34,034 bases of DNA. Origin: Rhizobium sp. (GTDB lineage: Bacteria > Pseudomonadota > Alphaproteobacteria > Rhizobiales > Rhizobiaceae). Position numbers and translations under genes: made by a program. The stretch's first letter is position 1. Each line of letters opens with the position of its first letter. The stretch covers positions 1 through 34,034 of the forward strand of contig JAPZUE010000069.1 in the NCBI GenBank assembly GCA_027533385.1, given 5' to 3'. Shown one piece after another: positions 6,303 to 14,449 of this stretch. Under the pieces are notes generated by a model. It made no database searches. It saw only the letters and a list, made by a program, of their open reading frames with translations, and was not told the origin of the DNA.

Positions 6303-7705
6303 CGGAAGATCTGCCGGATGCGCTGGCCATCACGTTCGATCTCGACACGCCAGAAGCCGGGATCGGTCTGCGCAATCCCCGCGAGATCATCCACCGACCG
6401 GATCGCCTCGCCATTGACGGAGACGACGATGTCGCGCGGTGAAAAGCCGAGACGGGCAGCCGGAGAGCCACGAAGCACGTCGGTCACGACCACGCCGGTG
6501 ACCTCGGATGGCATCTTCAATTCATAGGCCAGGCGTGGCGACAGATTGCCGGCGCGTATGCCTGCAAAGGGGCTGCGGCCTTCGATCAGCTGGATGTCGC
6601 GCGGACGGGTTTCGGGGGCTGCGGCCAGCGTCAGCGGAATGGTTGTTTCACGCCCGTCCTGCTGGACGGTCAGTTCGGCAATCCGGCCAAGACCGGCAGT
6701 CGTCAGGCGGTAACCGAGGGCATCCGGATGTTCGACGGGGATGCCGTTGACCGCAGTGATCACCTGCCCCGGCTTCAGGCCCGCCTTTTCGGCCGGGCCA
6801 CCCTCGACGACGCGCACGACAAGCGCGCCACGCACGGTCTTGAGGCCCAGCGCCTCAGCGACATCCGAGGTCACCGGCTCGAAGCTTGCACCGACATAGG
6901 GACGCTCGAAGGAGGCGTCGCCACGATCGGCGGCATCGAGGAAAACGCGGACGAGATTGGCGGGAATGGCAAAGCCGACCCCGTTCGAGCCGCCGCCGCG
7001 CGAGAAGATCGCCGTGTTGATGCCGATCAGCTCGCCATTCATGTTGACCAGCGCGCCACCGGAATTGCCGGGATTGATCGCGGCATCGGTCTGGATGAAG
7101 AAGCCGAAATCGCCCTCGGTCACCTGGTTGCGGGCAAGTGCAGAGACGATGCCGGAAGTGACCGTCTGGCCGACACCGAAGGGGTTGCCGATGGCAAGCA
7201 CGAGATCGCCGACCTCCGTCGCATCGGAATTGCCGATCGGCAGCGTCGGCATGACCTCATTGGTCTCGAATTTCAGCACGGCGAGATCCAGCCGATCGTC
7301 CTTCAGCACGACCTTGACGGGGAATTCACGGCCATCGGCAAGCGCCACCTTGATGTCGTCGGCGCCATCGATGACGTGGTTGTTGGTGACAACAACACCA
7401 TCGGCCTCGACGATCACGCCCGAGCCGAGCGAGGACTGTCGCTCCGTGCGGTTGGGCATGCGCTGGCCGAAGAACTGCTCGAAGAAGGGATCGCCGGCAA
7501 ACAGGCTGGGGCGGGTCTCGACCAGGCGCTCGGCATAGACATTGACGACTGCGCCGCGCGCCTGCTTGACCAGCGGCGCGAAGGAGAGCTGCATCTCGAT
7601 CTGGCTTTTCGGCACGGTCCTTTGCTGCGCCAGCGCCGGGGCAGCCAGCGGCACGATCAGGGCGGCGATGACGGCGAAAGGTTTGAGGCAGCGGAGATAC
7701 TGCAT
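6299..7705 (-). CDS. DegP/DegQ-type periplasmic serine protease
   Basis: A 468-residue Do/HtrA protease that degrades or refolds damaged envelope proteins. It has a Sec signal peptide (MQYLRCLKPFAVIAALIVPL, cleavage after APALA), a trypsin-like domain with His110 (TNNHVID), Asp140 (DRLDLAVL) and Ser215 (NPGNSGGAL), and two PDZ domains (about 265-355 and 370-465). The second PDZ begins around GVVVTDVLRGSPAARLGF. I chose the ATG at 7703-7705 because AAGGAT lies about seven bases upstream; the in-frame ATG at 7718-7720 would add five residues and has no ribosome-binding site. The 3' end overlaps rarA by 4 bp. A rhizobial genome carries several paralogues, so I give no symbol. Confidence 0.93.
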   Translation of the reverse strand: MQYLRCLKPFAVIAALIVPLAAPALAQQRTVPKSQIEMQLSFAPLVKQARGAVVNVYAERLVETRPSLFAGDPFFEQFFGQRMPNRTERQSSLGSGVIVEADGVVVTNNHVIDGADDIKVALADGREFPVKVVLKDDRLDLAVLKFETNEVMPTLPIGNSDATEVGDLVLAIGNPFGVGQTVTSGIVSALARNQVTEGDFGFFIQTDAAINPGNSGGALVNMNGELIGINTAIFSRGGGSNGVGFAIPANLVRVFLDAADRGDASFERPYVGASFEPVTSDVAEALGLKTVRGALVVRVVEGGPAEKAGLKPGQVITAVNGIPVEHPDALGYRLTTAGLGRIAELTVQQDGRETTIPLTLAAAPETRPRDIQLIEGRSPFAGIRAGNLSPRLAYELKMPSEVTGVVVTDVLRGSPAARLGFSPRDIVVSVNGEAIRSVDDLAGIAQTDPGFWRVEIERDGQRIRQIFR

Positions 7706-7811
7706 GCGAAGATCCTTCATGCGATATGGACGTTCTAGTCCCGGTTCGTGCGCCGGCAAATAGGCAGAACCAAGGAAGGTGCATCGCAGATGGGGATAAT
7801 CCGCGTCTGGC

Positions 7812-8906
7812 TCAAGTCCTGACGGTTTCAATGATACGCGTCATCAATCCGTGCAGTTCGTCACGGTAGCCTGTCCGGGCGGATGGTGCCGCCTCGTTGG
7901 AGGTCATGGCAACGGTCAGGCCGAGGCTCGGGGTGATGTAGAGCATCTGGCCGCCATAGCCCCAGGCATAGTTCACCTGTTCGCCGCCCATCTCCTTCAG
8001 GAACCAGGCATAGCCATAGCCATCGCCGTTGAAGACGGAATTGGTCCGGCGAATCCAGCTTTCCCGGATCCAGGCTTCGGAGATCAGGCGGGTGCCGTCT
8101 TCGGTCACGCCGCCGCGACGATAGAGCTCGCCGAAAGCATGCAGCGAGCGCGGCGTCATCGCCATCTGATTGCCGCCGAGATAGTAGCCCTGGGGGTCGC
8201 GGTGCCAGGAGCCGATGCGGAATCCATCAAGCGGCTCCAGCCATTCGCGGGCAAGTGCCATAGTCGGCTTGCCGGACACCTTGGTGAGGATCACCGACAG
8301 AAGATGGGTGGAGGCCGTCGAGTAGAGCATGCCGCCGCCCGGCTCGTCGACAAAATCGGCGGCAAGTGCAAAGCGCGTCCAGTTGCGGCTGGCAACCCAG
8401 CGGCCGTAATTCGGGCCCGACATGCGATCGAGGCCCGATCGCATCGAGAGCAGATGGTCGATGGTGATCTTCGACAGACGCGGATCGGGATTGGCAGGAA
8501 ACTCGGAGCGCAGAACCGTTTCGATGCGCTGGTCGACCCCCTCCAGCAGCCCCTTGTCGATGGCGATGCCGACAAGGGCCGAGACGACGCATTTCGAAGC
8601 CGACTTGATATTGGCCGAACCGGTGAGCGAGCTGTTGCCATAGGCGCGTTCGGCGAGTGTTTCGCCGTTTCTGGTCGCAATCACGGTCTCCAGCGTCTCG
8701 AGCCGGCGGGCGTCTTCCAGAAGTGCTGAAACGCGCGGACGCAGAGCGTCCAGATCGACGGGTGCTGGAGGTGCTGGAGGTGCGAGCGGCGGAGACGGCG
8801 GAGAGGCCGGCGGAGCGGCATCGGATTGCGCAAAAACCGATCTCGCCTGTATGGCCGAGAAGGCGCCGGCGGCGAGCATGAGGGAAAGCAGGGTTCGTCT
8901 GTTCAT
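7812..8906 (-). CDS. secreted class C beta-lactamase-like serine hydrolase
   Basis: A 364-residue member of the beta-lactamase/transpeptidase-like fold (class C, EstB/AmpH side). The N-terminus NRRTLLSLMLAAGA resembles a Tat or Sec signal, ending near SVFAQ. A proline/alanine-rich linker (about residues 31-50) follows, then the catalytic domain. The nucleophile motif SxxK is SASK at 102-105. The usual YxN tyrosine is probably in MLYSTASTH, and the third box may be GYGGQ near the C-terminus. The family includes esterases, peptidases and true beta-lactamases, and sequence alone does not decide between them. Its stop is about 107 bp upstream of the degP start on the same strand, so co-transcription is possible but not implied by overlap. 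Confidence 0.85.
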   Translation of the reverse strand: MNRRTLLSLMLAAGAFSAIQARSVFAQSDAAPPASPPSPPLAPPAPPAPVDLDALRPRVSALLEDARRLETLETVIATRNGETLAERAYGNSSLTGSANIKSASKCVVSALVGIAIDKGLLEGVDQRIETVLRSEFPANPDPRLSKITIDHLLSMRSGLDRMSGPNYGRWVASRNWTRFALAADFVDEPGGGMLYSTASTHLLSVILTKVSGKPTMALAREWLEPLDGFRIGSWHRDPQGYYLGGNQMAMTPRSLHAFGELYRRGGVTEDGTRLISEAWIRESWIRRTNSVFNGDGYGYAWFLKEMGGEQVNYAWGYGGQMLYITPSLGLTVAMTSNEAAPSARTGYRDELHGLMTRIIETVRT

Positions 8907-9046
8907 GCTCCCAAGGTAGTCACCTCGACCGTCGAAGGAAGGGCCAAAAAGGGAATACTCACCGGATCGTGAGGCCAGTCAGTGGATTGTCAGAGGGAAG
9001 GCTCCGGGCGCGGCCGTCGTTGCTCCCGCATCAGTCAAGGAGAGCG

Positions 9047-9178
9047 ATGATGTGCAGAAACCGCCTCACCCATCTCGGCCTCGCCGCCGCCTATGCCAGC
9101 CGCTTGGCGGAGCTGCGCAATGCGGTCGGCGACGTCATCCAGATGATGAAGGCGCAGAGCGCCCCAACGTCCAATTAG
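9047..9178 (+). CDS. 43-residue small protein, unrecognised
   Basis: A short reading frame beginning MMCRNRLTHLGLAAAYASRL, predicted as one amphipathic helix (about residues 6-35) with a polar end. A textbook AAGGAGA Shine-Dalgarno sequence (9038-9044) lies just before the ATGATG pair at 9047-9052; the second ATG has the better spacing and would remove only one residue. The strong ribosome-binding site, a helix with regular hydrophobic spacing and a following hairpin terminator make it more likely real than not. It is divergent from the serine hydrolase gene. I know no function. Confidence 0.5.
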   Translation: MMCRNRLTHLGLAAAYASRLAELRNAVGDVIQMMKAQSAPTSN

Positions 9179-9214
9179 CAAATTGCCGAATTTACTAATC
9201 CTCTTGGCGTCTCA

Positions 9215-9251
9215 AGAAAAAAGCCGGGTCGCTTTCGCGCCCGGCTTTTCT
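9215..9251 (-). terminator. rho-independent terminator of ilvD (possibly bidirectional)
   Basis: Perfect 10-bp stem AAAAGCCGGG (9219-9228) / CCCGGCTTTT (9240-9249), with an 11-base loop. On the minus strand the stem runs into six T. It lies 20-57 bp after the ilvD stop. On the plus strand four T follow the stem, so it could also end the 43-residue gene that stops at 9178. Confidence 0.85.
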
Positions 9252-9271
9252 AATGCGATGAAGCTTGCCGC

Positions 9272-11107
9272 TTATTCCGGCAGCTGACGCACGGCGCCCT
9301 TGTCGGCGGAGGACGCGAAGGCGGCATAGGCCTTGAGCGCGGTCGTGACGTTGCGCTTGCGCGTTTCGGCCGGGAACCAGCCCTTGGCATCCTGTTCGGC
9401 GCGGCGACGCTCCAGTTCGGCCGGGTCCACGACCAGGTTGATCGTGCGGTTCGGGATGTCGATGTCGATCAGGTCGCCTTCGCGTACCAGGCCGATCGCG
9501 CCACCCTGGGCGGCTTCCGGCGAGGCGTGGCCGATCGACAGGCCCGAGGTGCCGCCGGAGAAGCGGCCGTCGGTGACGAGCGCACAGGCCTTGCCGAGCC
9601 CCTTCGACTTCAGATAGCTCGTCGGATAGAGCATTTCCTGCATGCCAGGTCCGCCCTTGGGGCCTTCATAGCGGATAACGACGACGTCACCGGCGACGAT
9701 CTGGTTGGACAGGATCGCCTTGACGGCGGAATCCTGGCTTTCGAACACGCGGGCCGGGCCCTTGAACTTCAGGATCGACTCGTCAACGCCGGCGGTCTTC
9801 ACGATGCAACCGTCGAGCGCGATATTGCCCTTCAGGACGGCGAGACCGCCATCCTTGGAGAAGGGATGGTCTACCGAGCGGATGACGCCCTTTTCGCCGT
9901 CGGTGTCGAGATCGTCCCAACGCGAGGCCTGCGAGAAGGCCTGGGTGGTGCGAACACCGCCCGGAGCCGCCTTGAAAAATTCGCGCACGGTTTCGGAATT
10001 GGTGCGGGTGATGTCCCAGCGGTCGATGGCGTGGCCAAGGGTTTCGGCATGTACGGTCGGGCAATCGCGGTTGATCAGGCCGCCGCGATCGAGTTCGCCG
10101 AGGATGCGCATGATGCCGCCGGCGCGGTGGACGTCTTCCATATGCACGTCCTGCTTGGCCGGAGCGACCTTGGAGAGGCAAGGCACCTTGCGCGACAGGC
10201 GGTCGATATCGTCCATGGTGAAGTCGATGCCGCCTTCATGGGCGGCCGCCAGGATGTGCAGAACGGTGTTGGTCGAGCCGCCCATGGCGATGTCGAGGGC
10301 CATGGCGTTTTCGAAGGCAGCCTTGGAGGCGATGTTGCGGGGCAGAACGCTTTCGTCATTCTGCTCGTAGTAGCGGCGGGTGATGTCGACGATCAGGTGG
10401 CCGGCCTCGACGAAGAGACGCTTGCGATCGGCATGCGTTGCGAGCGTCGAGCCGTTGCCGGGCAGCGACAGGCCAAGTGCTTCGGTCAGGCAGTTCATCG
10501 AGTTGGCGGTGAACATGCCCGAGCAGGAGCCGCAGGTCGGACAGGCTGCCTTTTCGATCTCGTCGACTTCGGCGTCGGAGATCTTGTCATCGGCAGCGGC
10601 AACCATGGCATCGACGAGATCGAGCGCGACCTTGCGGCCATGCAGCACGACCTTGCCGGCTTCCATCGGGCCACCCGAGACGAAGACGGCGGGGATGTTG
10701 AGGCGCATGGCGGCCGAGAGCATGCCGGGCGTGATCTTGTCGCAGTTGGAAATGCAGACCATGGCGTCTGCGCAGTGGGCGTTGACCATGTATTCGACCG
10801 AGTCGGAGATGATCTCGCGCGACGGCAGCGAATAGAGCATGCCGTCATGGCCCATGGCGATGCCGTCATCGACGGCGATGGTGTTGAATTCCTTAGCCAC
10901 GCCGCCGGCGGCTTCGATTTCGCGGGCGACGAGCTGGCCGAGGTCCTTCAGGTGGACATGGCCGGGCACGAACTGGGTGAAGGAATTGACGACGGCGATG
11001 ATCGGCTTGCCGAAGTCGCCGTCCTTCATGCCGGTGGCGCGCCAGAGGCCGCGCGCGCCGGCCATGTTGCGGCCATGCGTGGTGGTTCTCGAACGATAGA
11101 CGGGCAT
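9272..11107 (-). CDS. ilvD: dihydroxy-acid dehydratase
   Basis: A 611-residue IlvD, the iron-sulfur enzyme that dehydrates 2,3-dihydroxy-isovalerate and 2,3-dihydroxy-methylvalerate to the keto acids of valine and isoleucine synthesis. Visible marks: N-terminal MPVYRSRTTTHGRNMAGARGL-type sequence, the cluster cysteines in CISNCDKITPGM (about 122-133) and ACPTCGSCSGMFTANSMNC (about 190-208), and the C-terminal TDGRFSGGTSGLSIGHASPEA motif (about 515-535). Length is within a few residues of the E. coli enzyme. The ATG at 11105-11107 is preceded by AGAGGAT; a longer reading frame upstream is not supported. It is monocistronic, ends at a strong terminator, and is divergent from the lectin gene. 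Confidence 0.97.
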   Translation of the reverse strand: MPVYRSRTTTHGRNMAGARGLWRATGMKDGDFGKPIIAVVNSFTQFVPGHVHLKDLGQLVAREIEAAGGVAKEFNTIAVDDGIAMGHDGMLYSLPSREIISDSVEYMVNAHCADAMVCISNCDKITPGMLSAAMRLNIPAVFVSGGPMEAGKVVLHGRKVALDLVDAMVAAADDKISDAEVDEIEKAACPTCGSCSGMFTANSMNCLTEALGLSLPGNGSTLATHADRKRLFVEAGHLIVDITRRYYEQNDESVLPRNIASKAAFENAMALDIAMGGSTNTVLHILAAAHEGGIDFTMDDIDRLSRKVPCLSKVAPAKQDVHMEDVHRAGGIMRILGELDRGGLINRDCPTVHAETLGHAIDRWDITRTNSETVREFFKAAPGGVRTTQAFSQASRWDDLDTDGEKGVIRSVDHPFSKDGGLAVLKGNIALDGCIVKTAGVDESILKFKGPARVFESQDSAVKAILSNQIVAGDVVVIRYEGPKGGPGMQEMLYPTSYLKSKGLGKACALVTDGRFSGGTSGLSIGHASPEAAQGGAIGLVREGDLIDIDIPNRTINLVVDPAELERRRAEQDAKGWFPAETRKRNVTTALKAYAAFASSADKGAVRQLPE

Positions 11108-11221
11108 AGGGTGATCCTCTTTTGTCTTTTTCTGACCGTTCCGAGTGTCCGGACGCGGCCAAGCGGCTTCATTTGCTGCACTTCTACCCGATTTGGCTGA
11201 TCGAAGCACCATCAGAAGCTT

Positions 11222-11240
11222 GAAAAGCGGTACGCTTTCC
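11222..11240. promoter_or_regulatory. inverted repeat in the ilvD / lectin divergent region
   Basis: GAAAAGCG and CGCTTTCC flank GTA, an imperfect palindrome (7 of 8 pairs) within the 240-bp gap between two divergent starts (11107 and 11348). Position suits an operator for either gene. No -35/-10 pair is clear enough to call on either strand. Confidence 0.25.
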
Positions 11241-11347
11241 GAAACGTGATTTGCGGCGGCCCTGATCAAAAGCTGCAAAGTTTGGACGTGGTGGACACCC
11301 AACATCTGCCTAATCTCGCCGGATATCAAACCTGTCCGGGGAATTTC

Positions 11348-11842
11348 ATGACCAAAGCACTCAGCCGCCTCCTGTTTTCCTGCATGATGGTCGCCGCCCT
11401 GCCCGCGCAGGGGCAGATGTTGCCGGATTATCCGGTCTTCCTGCGCAATGCGGCCAGCGGCCTTTGCCTCGATATCTTTCAGAACGACACACGTCCGGGT
11501 GGCCAGCTCATTCAGTGGGAATGCCACAGCAATCCCAATCAGCAGTGGATGCTCTATCCGCTCGGCCAGGCCTATCAGATCGTCAACCGGAACAGCGGCT
11601 TATGCCTGGATGTGCGCGGGGCGCAGCGCGGCAACGGGATCGATGTCATCCAGTGGAACTGCAGCGGCCAGGCCAATCAGCTCTGGTATATAACGCCCGG
11701 GCCGAACGGCCTGTTCTTCCGCAACGTCAACAGCAACAGGTGCCTGGATGTGCGCAGCTCCTCGACACGATCCGGCGAACGGCTGATCCAATGGGACTGC
11801 AATGGCGGGCTGAACCAGTCCTTTGGCGCCGAGGTCGGCTGA
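11348..11842 (+). CDS. secreted ricin-type beta-trefoil lectin domain protein
   Basis: A 164-residue protein with a signal peptide (SRLLFSCMMVAALPAQG) and then one complete ricin B-type trefoil. The three subdomains show the QxW pattern and its partner strand: GLCLDIF...LIQWECHSNPNQQW, GLCLDVRG...VIQWNCSGQANQLW, and RCLDVRS...LIQWDCNGGLNQSF. In the third the Trp is Phe. Each subdomain has the two cysteines that usually form its disulfide. No catalytic domain is attached, so it should only bind carbohydrate, in the periplasm or outside the cell. The start at 11348 gives the signal peptide and has GGGGA upstream; the longer frame adds 34 residues of non-coding-like sequence. Confidence 0.85.
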   Translation: MTKALSRLLFSCMMVAALPAQGQMLPDYPVFLRNAASGLCLDIFQNDTRPGGQLIQWECHSNPNQQWMLYPLGQAYQIVNRNSGLCLDVRGAQRGNGIDVIQWNCSGQANQLWYITPGPNGLFFRNVNSNRCLDVRSSSTRSGERLIQWDCNGGLNQSFGAEVG

Positions 11843-12019
11843 TGCCTGCGGCCGGGATCGCGCCCGACAAATGCCGCCGCGGCTCACCGGGAGCTTGTCC
11901 GAAGCCAAATCCTTGCGGCACGGGCGCTATCCGCAGGCCGGTCTTCGTTCGAATTTGAGCGATCGGGTTAAGCCGGCAGCAAGACGTCTTTCCTAAAGTT
12001 TAAAGCGGAAGGAGGCGTC

Positions 12020-12625
12020 ATGATGACCCGGAAACCTGCCCGCGTGATCTTGCTGAAGGATGCCCGTCAGAAGCTCAATCCGCCGCCGCCGCCGCGCTGG
12101 AAGCCGGTCGGCGCGCTCTATCGCATCCGCCATGCTCTGGTCGGCATCGGCCTTGTGACATTGGCCGTCATTCATTTCGAAAAGATTCCCTATTCCTATC
12201 TGATTGTCCCGGTCGGCAACAAACTCATCGATTACGGCGTGACGGGTGCCGTATCTGCGCGCCCCGAGCCGATCGAGGGGCGCTTTGCCGCCTGTTCCGG
12301 GGCGCAGCTCGTCAACTGCGTCATCGATGGGGATACGTTCTGGTATCGGGCGGTGAGTTACCGGCTCTCGGATATCAACGCGCCCGAGATCGGCCGTCCG
12401 GCCTGCGAGACGGAGCGACGGCTGGGGCGCGACGCGCAGGTCGCGTTGCTCCATGCGCTGAATGCCGGAGGGCTGATCATGGAGCGGAGGGAGCGCCGCG
12501 ATACGGACCAGTATGGCCGCAAGCTTCGGGTGGTCCTGCATGACGGGCGCTCGGTCGGTGACACATTGATCGCGCGGGGTCTGGCGCAGCGCAACGACGG
12601 ACAGAAACCGAGCTGGTGCGGCTGA
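12020..12625 (+). CDS. membrane-anchored thermonuclease (SNase-like) family protein
   Basis: A 201-residue protein. A basic, proline-rich N-terminus (PPPPPRW at 21-27) precedes one likely membrane segment (about 38-52), so the nuclease domain should face the periplasm. The staphylococcal nuclease-like domain covers about 90-201. Calcium-site aspartates are in VIDGDTF (101-107), catalytic-type Arg115, Asp118 and Glu123 are in RLSDINAPE, and Arg167 in DQYGRKLR corresponds to the second catalytic arginine. All key residues are present, so phosphodiesterase activity is plausible. GGAAGGAGG lies just upstream of the ATGATG start; the second ATG at 12023 would lose one residue. Confidence 0.88.
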   Translation: MMTRKPARVILLKDARQKLNPPPPPRWKPVGALYRIRHALVGIGLVTLAVIHFEKIPYSYLIVPVGNKLIDYGVTGAVSARPEPIEGRFAACSGAQLVNCVIDGDTFWYRAVSYRLSDINAPEIGRPACETERRLGRDAQVALLHALNAGGLIMERRERRDTDQYGRKLRVVLHDGRSVGDTLIARGLAQRNDGQKPSWCG

Positions 12626-12782
12626 GACCTGTCGGGGCGGCCGGCAAATTCTTACAGCCTGCGGGCGGCCAGAACCTACACAAAATTGTTCCCGTCCGCC
12701 TTCTTTTCGACGCCATGAAACTCTGTTCTCCTTTGAGCCGTCTCCTATGTCATGTGACACCGAGAGCGCGAAGAGGTCCGCC

Positions 12783-13733
12783 ATGTCCAGATATCGTCCG
12801 CCGAAGATCGCCAGTTCCGAGATCACGCCGAAGTCGCTCTATCTCAGACGCCGGGAGTTCATGGGCGTGGCAGCCGGAGGCCTTGCGGCGGTCGGGCTGG
12901 GATCGCAGGCACTTGCCGCCCCGCTTGCCGCCAAGCCGAGCATCTACAAGCTCGACGAGAAGCTGACATCCAAGCAGGACGTCACGACCTACAACAACTT
13001 CTATGAGTTCGGGACGGGCAAGGAAGATCCGGCGAAGAATGCGGGGTCGCTGACCACGCGACCCTGGACGATCGAGGTCGGCGGACAGGTTGCCAAGCCG
13101 CAGGTGATCGACATCGAGGCGATCATGAAGGACTTCGAAATGGAGGAGCGCGTCTATCGCATGCGCTGCGTCGAGGCCTGGTCGATGGTCATCCCGTGGA
13201 TCGGCTTCCCGCTCTCCGCCCTGCTGGACCGTGTGGAGCCGCTTGGGTCGGCGAAGTATGTGGCGTTTGAAACACTTGTCCGCCCCGAAGAGATGCCGGG
13301 GCAATCCGGGCTCTTCCAGGCGCTGGAATGGCCTTATCGAGAGGGGTTGCGCCTTGATGAGGCCCGCCATCCGCTGACGATCCTGGCAACAGGCCTCTAC
13401 GGCGAGACGCTGCCGAACCAGAACGGCGCGCCGATCCGGCTGGTCGTGCCGTGGAAATACGGCTTCAAGGGCATCAAGTCGATCGTCAAGATCACGCTGA
13501 CCGAAGAGGAACCGCCGACGAGCTGGAACATCGCCGCTCCCCAGGAATATGGCTTCTATGCCAACGTCAATCCTGCGGTCGACCATCCGCGCTGGAGCCA
13601 GGCGACCGAGCGGCGGATCGGCGAGGCCGACGGACTGTTCGGTGGGGCGCGGATCGATACGCTGCCATTCAACGGCTATGCCGACGAGGTGGCGAGCCTC
13701 TATGCCGGTATGGATCTGACGAAGTTCTACTGA
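12783..13733 (+). CDS. msrP: periplasmic methionine sulfoxide reductase catalytic subunit MsrP
   Basis: A 316-residue molybdoenzyme (formerly YedY) that reduces oxidised methionines in periplasmic proteins. It carries a Tat signal (LRRREFMGVAAGG, residues 21-33), needed because the molybdopterin is inserted before export. Cys129 in RMRCVEAW is the conserved molybdenum ligand. The oxidoreductase domain follows, with VVPWKYGFKGIKSIVKI near the end. I took the ATG at 12783 (AGAGG upstream) over the ATG at 12747, because homologues start shortly before the Tat motif. The stop TGA shares its last base with the ATG of msrQ, so the two subunits are translationally coupled. Confidence 0.96.
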   Translation: MSRYRPPKIASSEITPKSLYLRRREFMGVAAGGLAAVGLGSQALAAPLAAKPSIYKLDEKLTSKQDVTTYNNFYEFGTGKEDPAKNAGSLTTRPWTIEVGGQVAKPQVIDIEAIMKDFEMEERVYRMRCVEAWSMVIPWIGFPLSALLDRVEPLGSAKYVAFETLVRPEEMPGQSGLFQALEWPYREGLRLDEARHPLTILATGLYGETLPNQNGAPIRLVVPWKYGFKGIKSIVKITLTEEEPPTSWNIAAPQEYGFYANVNPAVDHPRWSQATERRIGEADGLFGGARIDTLPFNGYADEVASLYAGMDLTKFY

Positions 13734-14374
13734 TGGCCACGCTTGCACTCCCTGCCCTTCCCGCCCGTTACAAGCCGGCATCGATCTGGGCGCTTTATGC
13801 GGTCGGCCTGGTGCCGGGGCTATACGGCTTCTATCTCGGCATCTATGGCGGGCTGGGGGCCGATCCGGTGCGGGCCTTCGAACATCTGCTGGGGCTCTGG
13901 GCGCTGAAATTCCTGTGTCTCGGGCTTGCGGTTACGCCGCTGCGTGATCTGTTCGGCGTCAACCTCATCGCCTATCGGCGCGCGCTCGGGCTTCTCGCCT
14001 TCTACTACGTGCTCGCGCATTTTGCCGTCTATCTGACGCTCGATCGGGGCATGATCCTGTCGTCGATCGCCGGCGACTTGCTGAAGCGGCCCTATATCAT
14101 GCTCGGCATGGCGGGCCTGTTGATGCTGATCCCCTTGGCGCTGACCTCGAATCAATGGTCGATCCGGCGGCTCGGCCCGCGCTGGAACCGGCTGCACAAG
14201 CTCACCTATCCGATCCTGATCGTCGCGATCCTGCATTACGCGCTGTCGCTCAAGGTCATCGATCCCGAGGCGGCCTTCTACATCGTCGTTACGATCGTGC
14301 TTATCGGCTACCGGCTTGCGCGGCCGAAGATCATGGAGCGGCGCAGGGCAAAGCGGATGGCTGCTACGAAGTGA
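13733..14374 (+). CDS. msrQ: heme-binding membrane subunit MsrQ
   Basis: A 213-residue integral membrane protein with about six hydrophobic segments. It belongs to the ferric-reductase-like/YedZ family and passes electrons from the quinone pool or a flavin reductase to MsrP. Conserved heme-ligand candidates are His51 (FEHLLG), His96 (LAHFAVY), His155 (LHKLTYP) and His168 (ILHYAL). The ATG at 13733-13735 overlaps the msrP stop as TGATG. The start codon lacks a separate strong ribosome-binding site, as expected for coupled translation. A small hairpin (GTTGCA/TGCAAC, 14416-14433) lies between it and the next gene. Confidence 0.95.
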   Translation: MATLALPALPARYKPASIWALYAVGLVPGLYGFYLGIYGGLGADPVRAFEHLLGLWALKFLCLGLAVTPLRDLFGVNLIAYRRALGLLAFYYVLAHFAVYLTLDRGMILSSIAGDLLKRPYIMLGMAGLLMLIPLALTSNQWSIRRLGPRWNRLHKLTYPILIVAILHYALSLKVIDPEAAFYIVVTIVLIGYRLARPKIMERRRAKRMAATK

Positions 14375-14449
14375 CGTCGGTGCCTTGATTTCGTCCTCCG
14401 CCGTTGAGTAGTGAGGTTGCAACGCAATGCAACTGGGAAGGCGGTCGCG

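Noticed and set aside
4968..6527. 519-residue plus-strand frame
   Set aside because: Antisense to rarA, whose Walker motifs and start/stop overlap fix the coding strand.
7812..8906. Antibiotic-resistance beta-lactamase
   Set aside because: The fold and SxxK motif fit, but the sequence is closer to general class C-like hydrolases, so a resistance role is not supported.
9527..11200. 557-residue plus-strand frame
   Set aside because: Antisense to ilvD; no recognisable domain.
14416..14433. Hairpin between msrQ and the DUF817 gene as terminator
   Set aside because: Six-bp stem with no T run; too weak.
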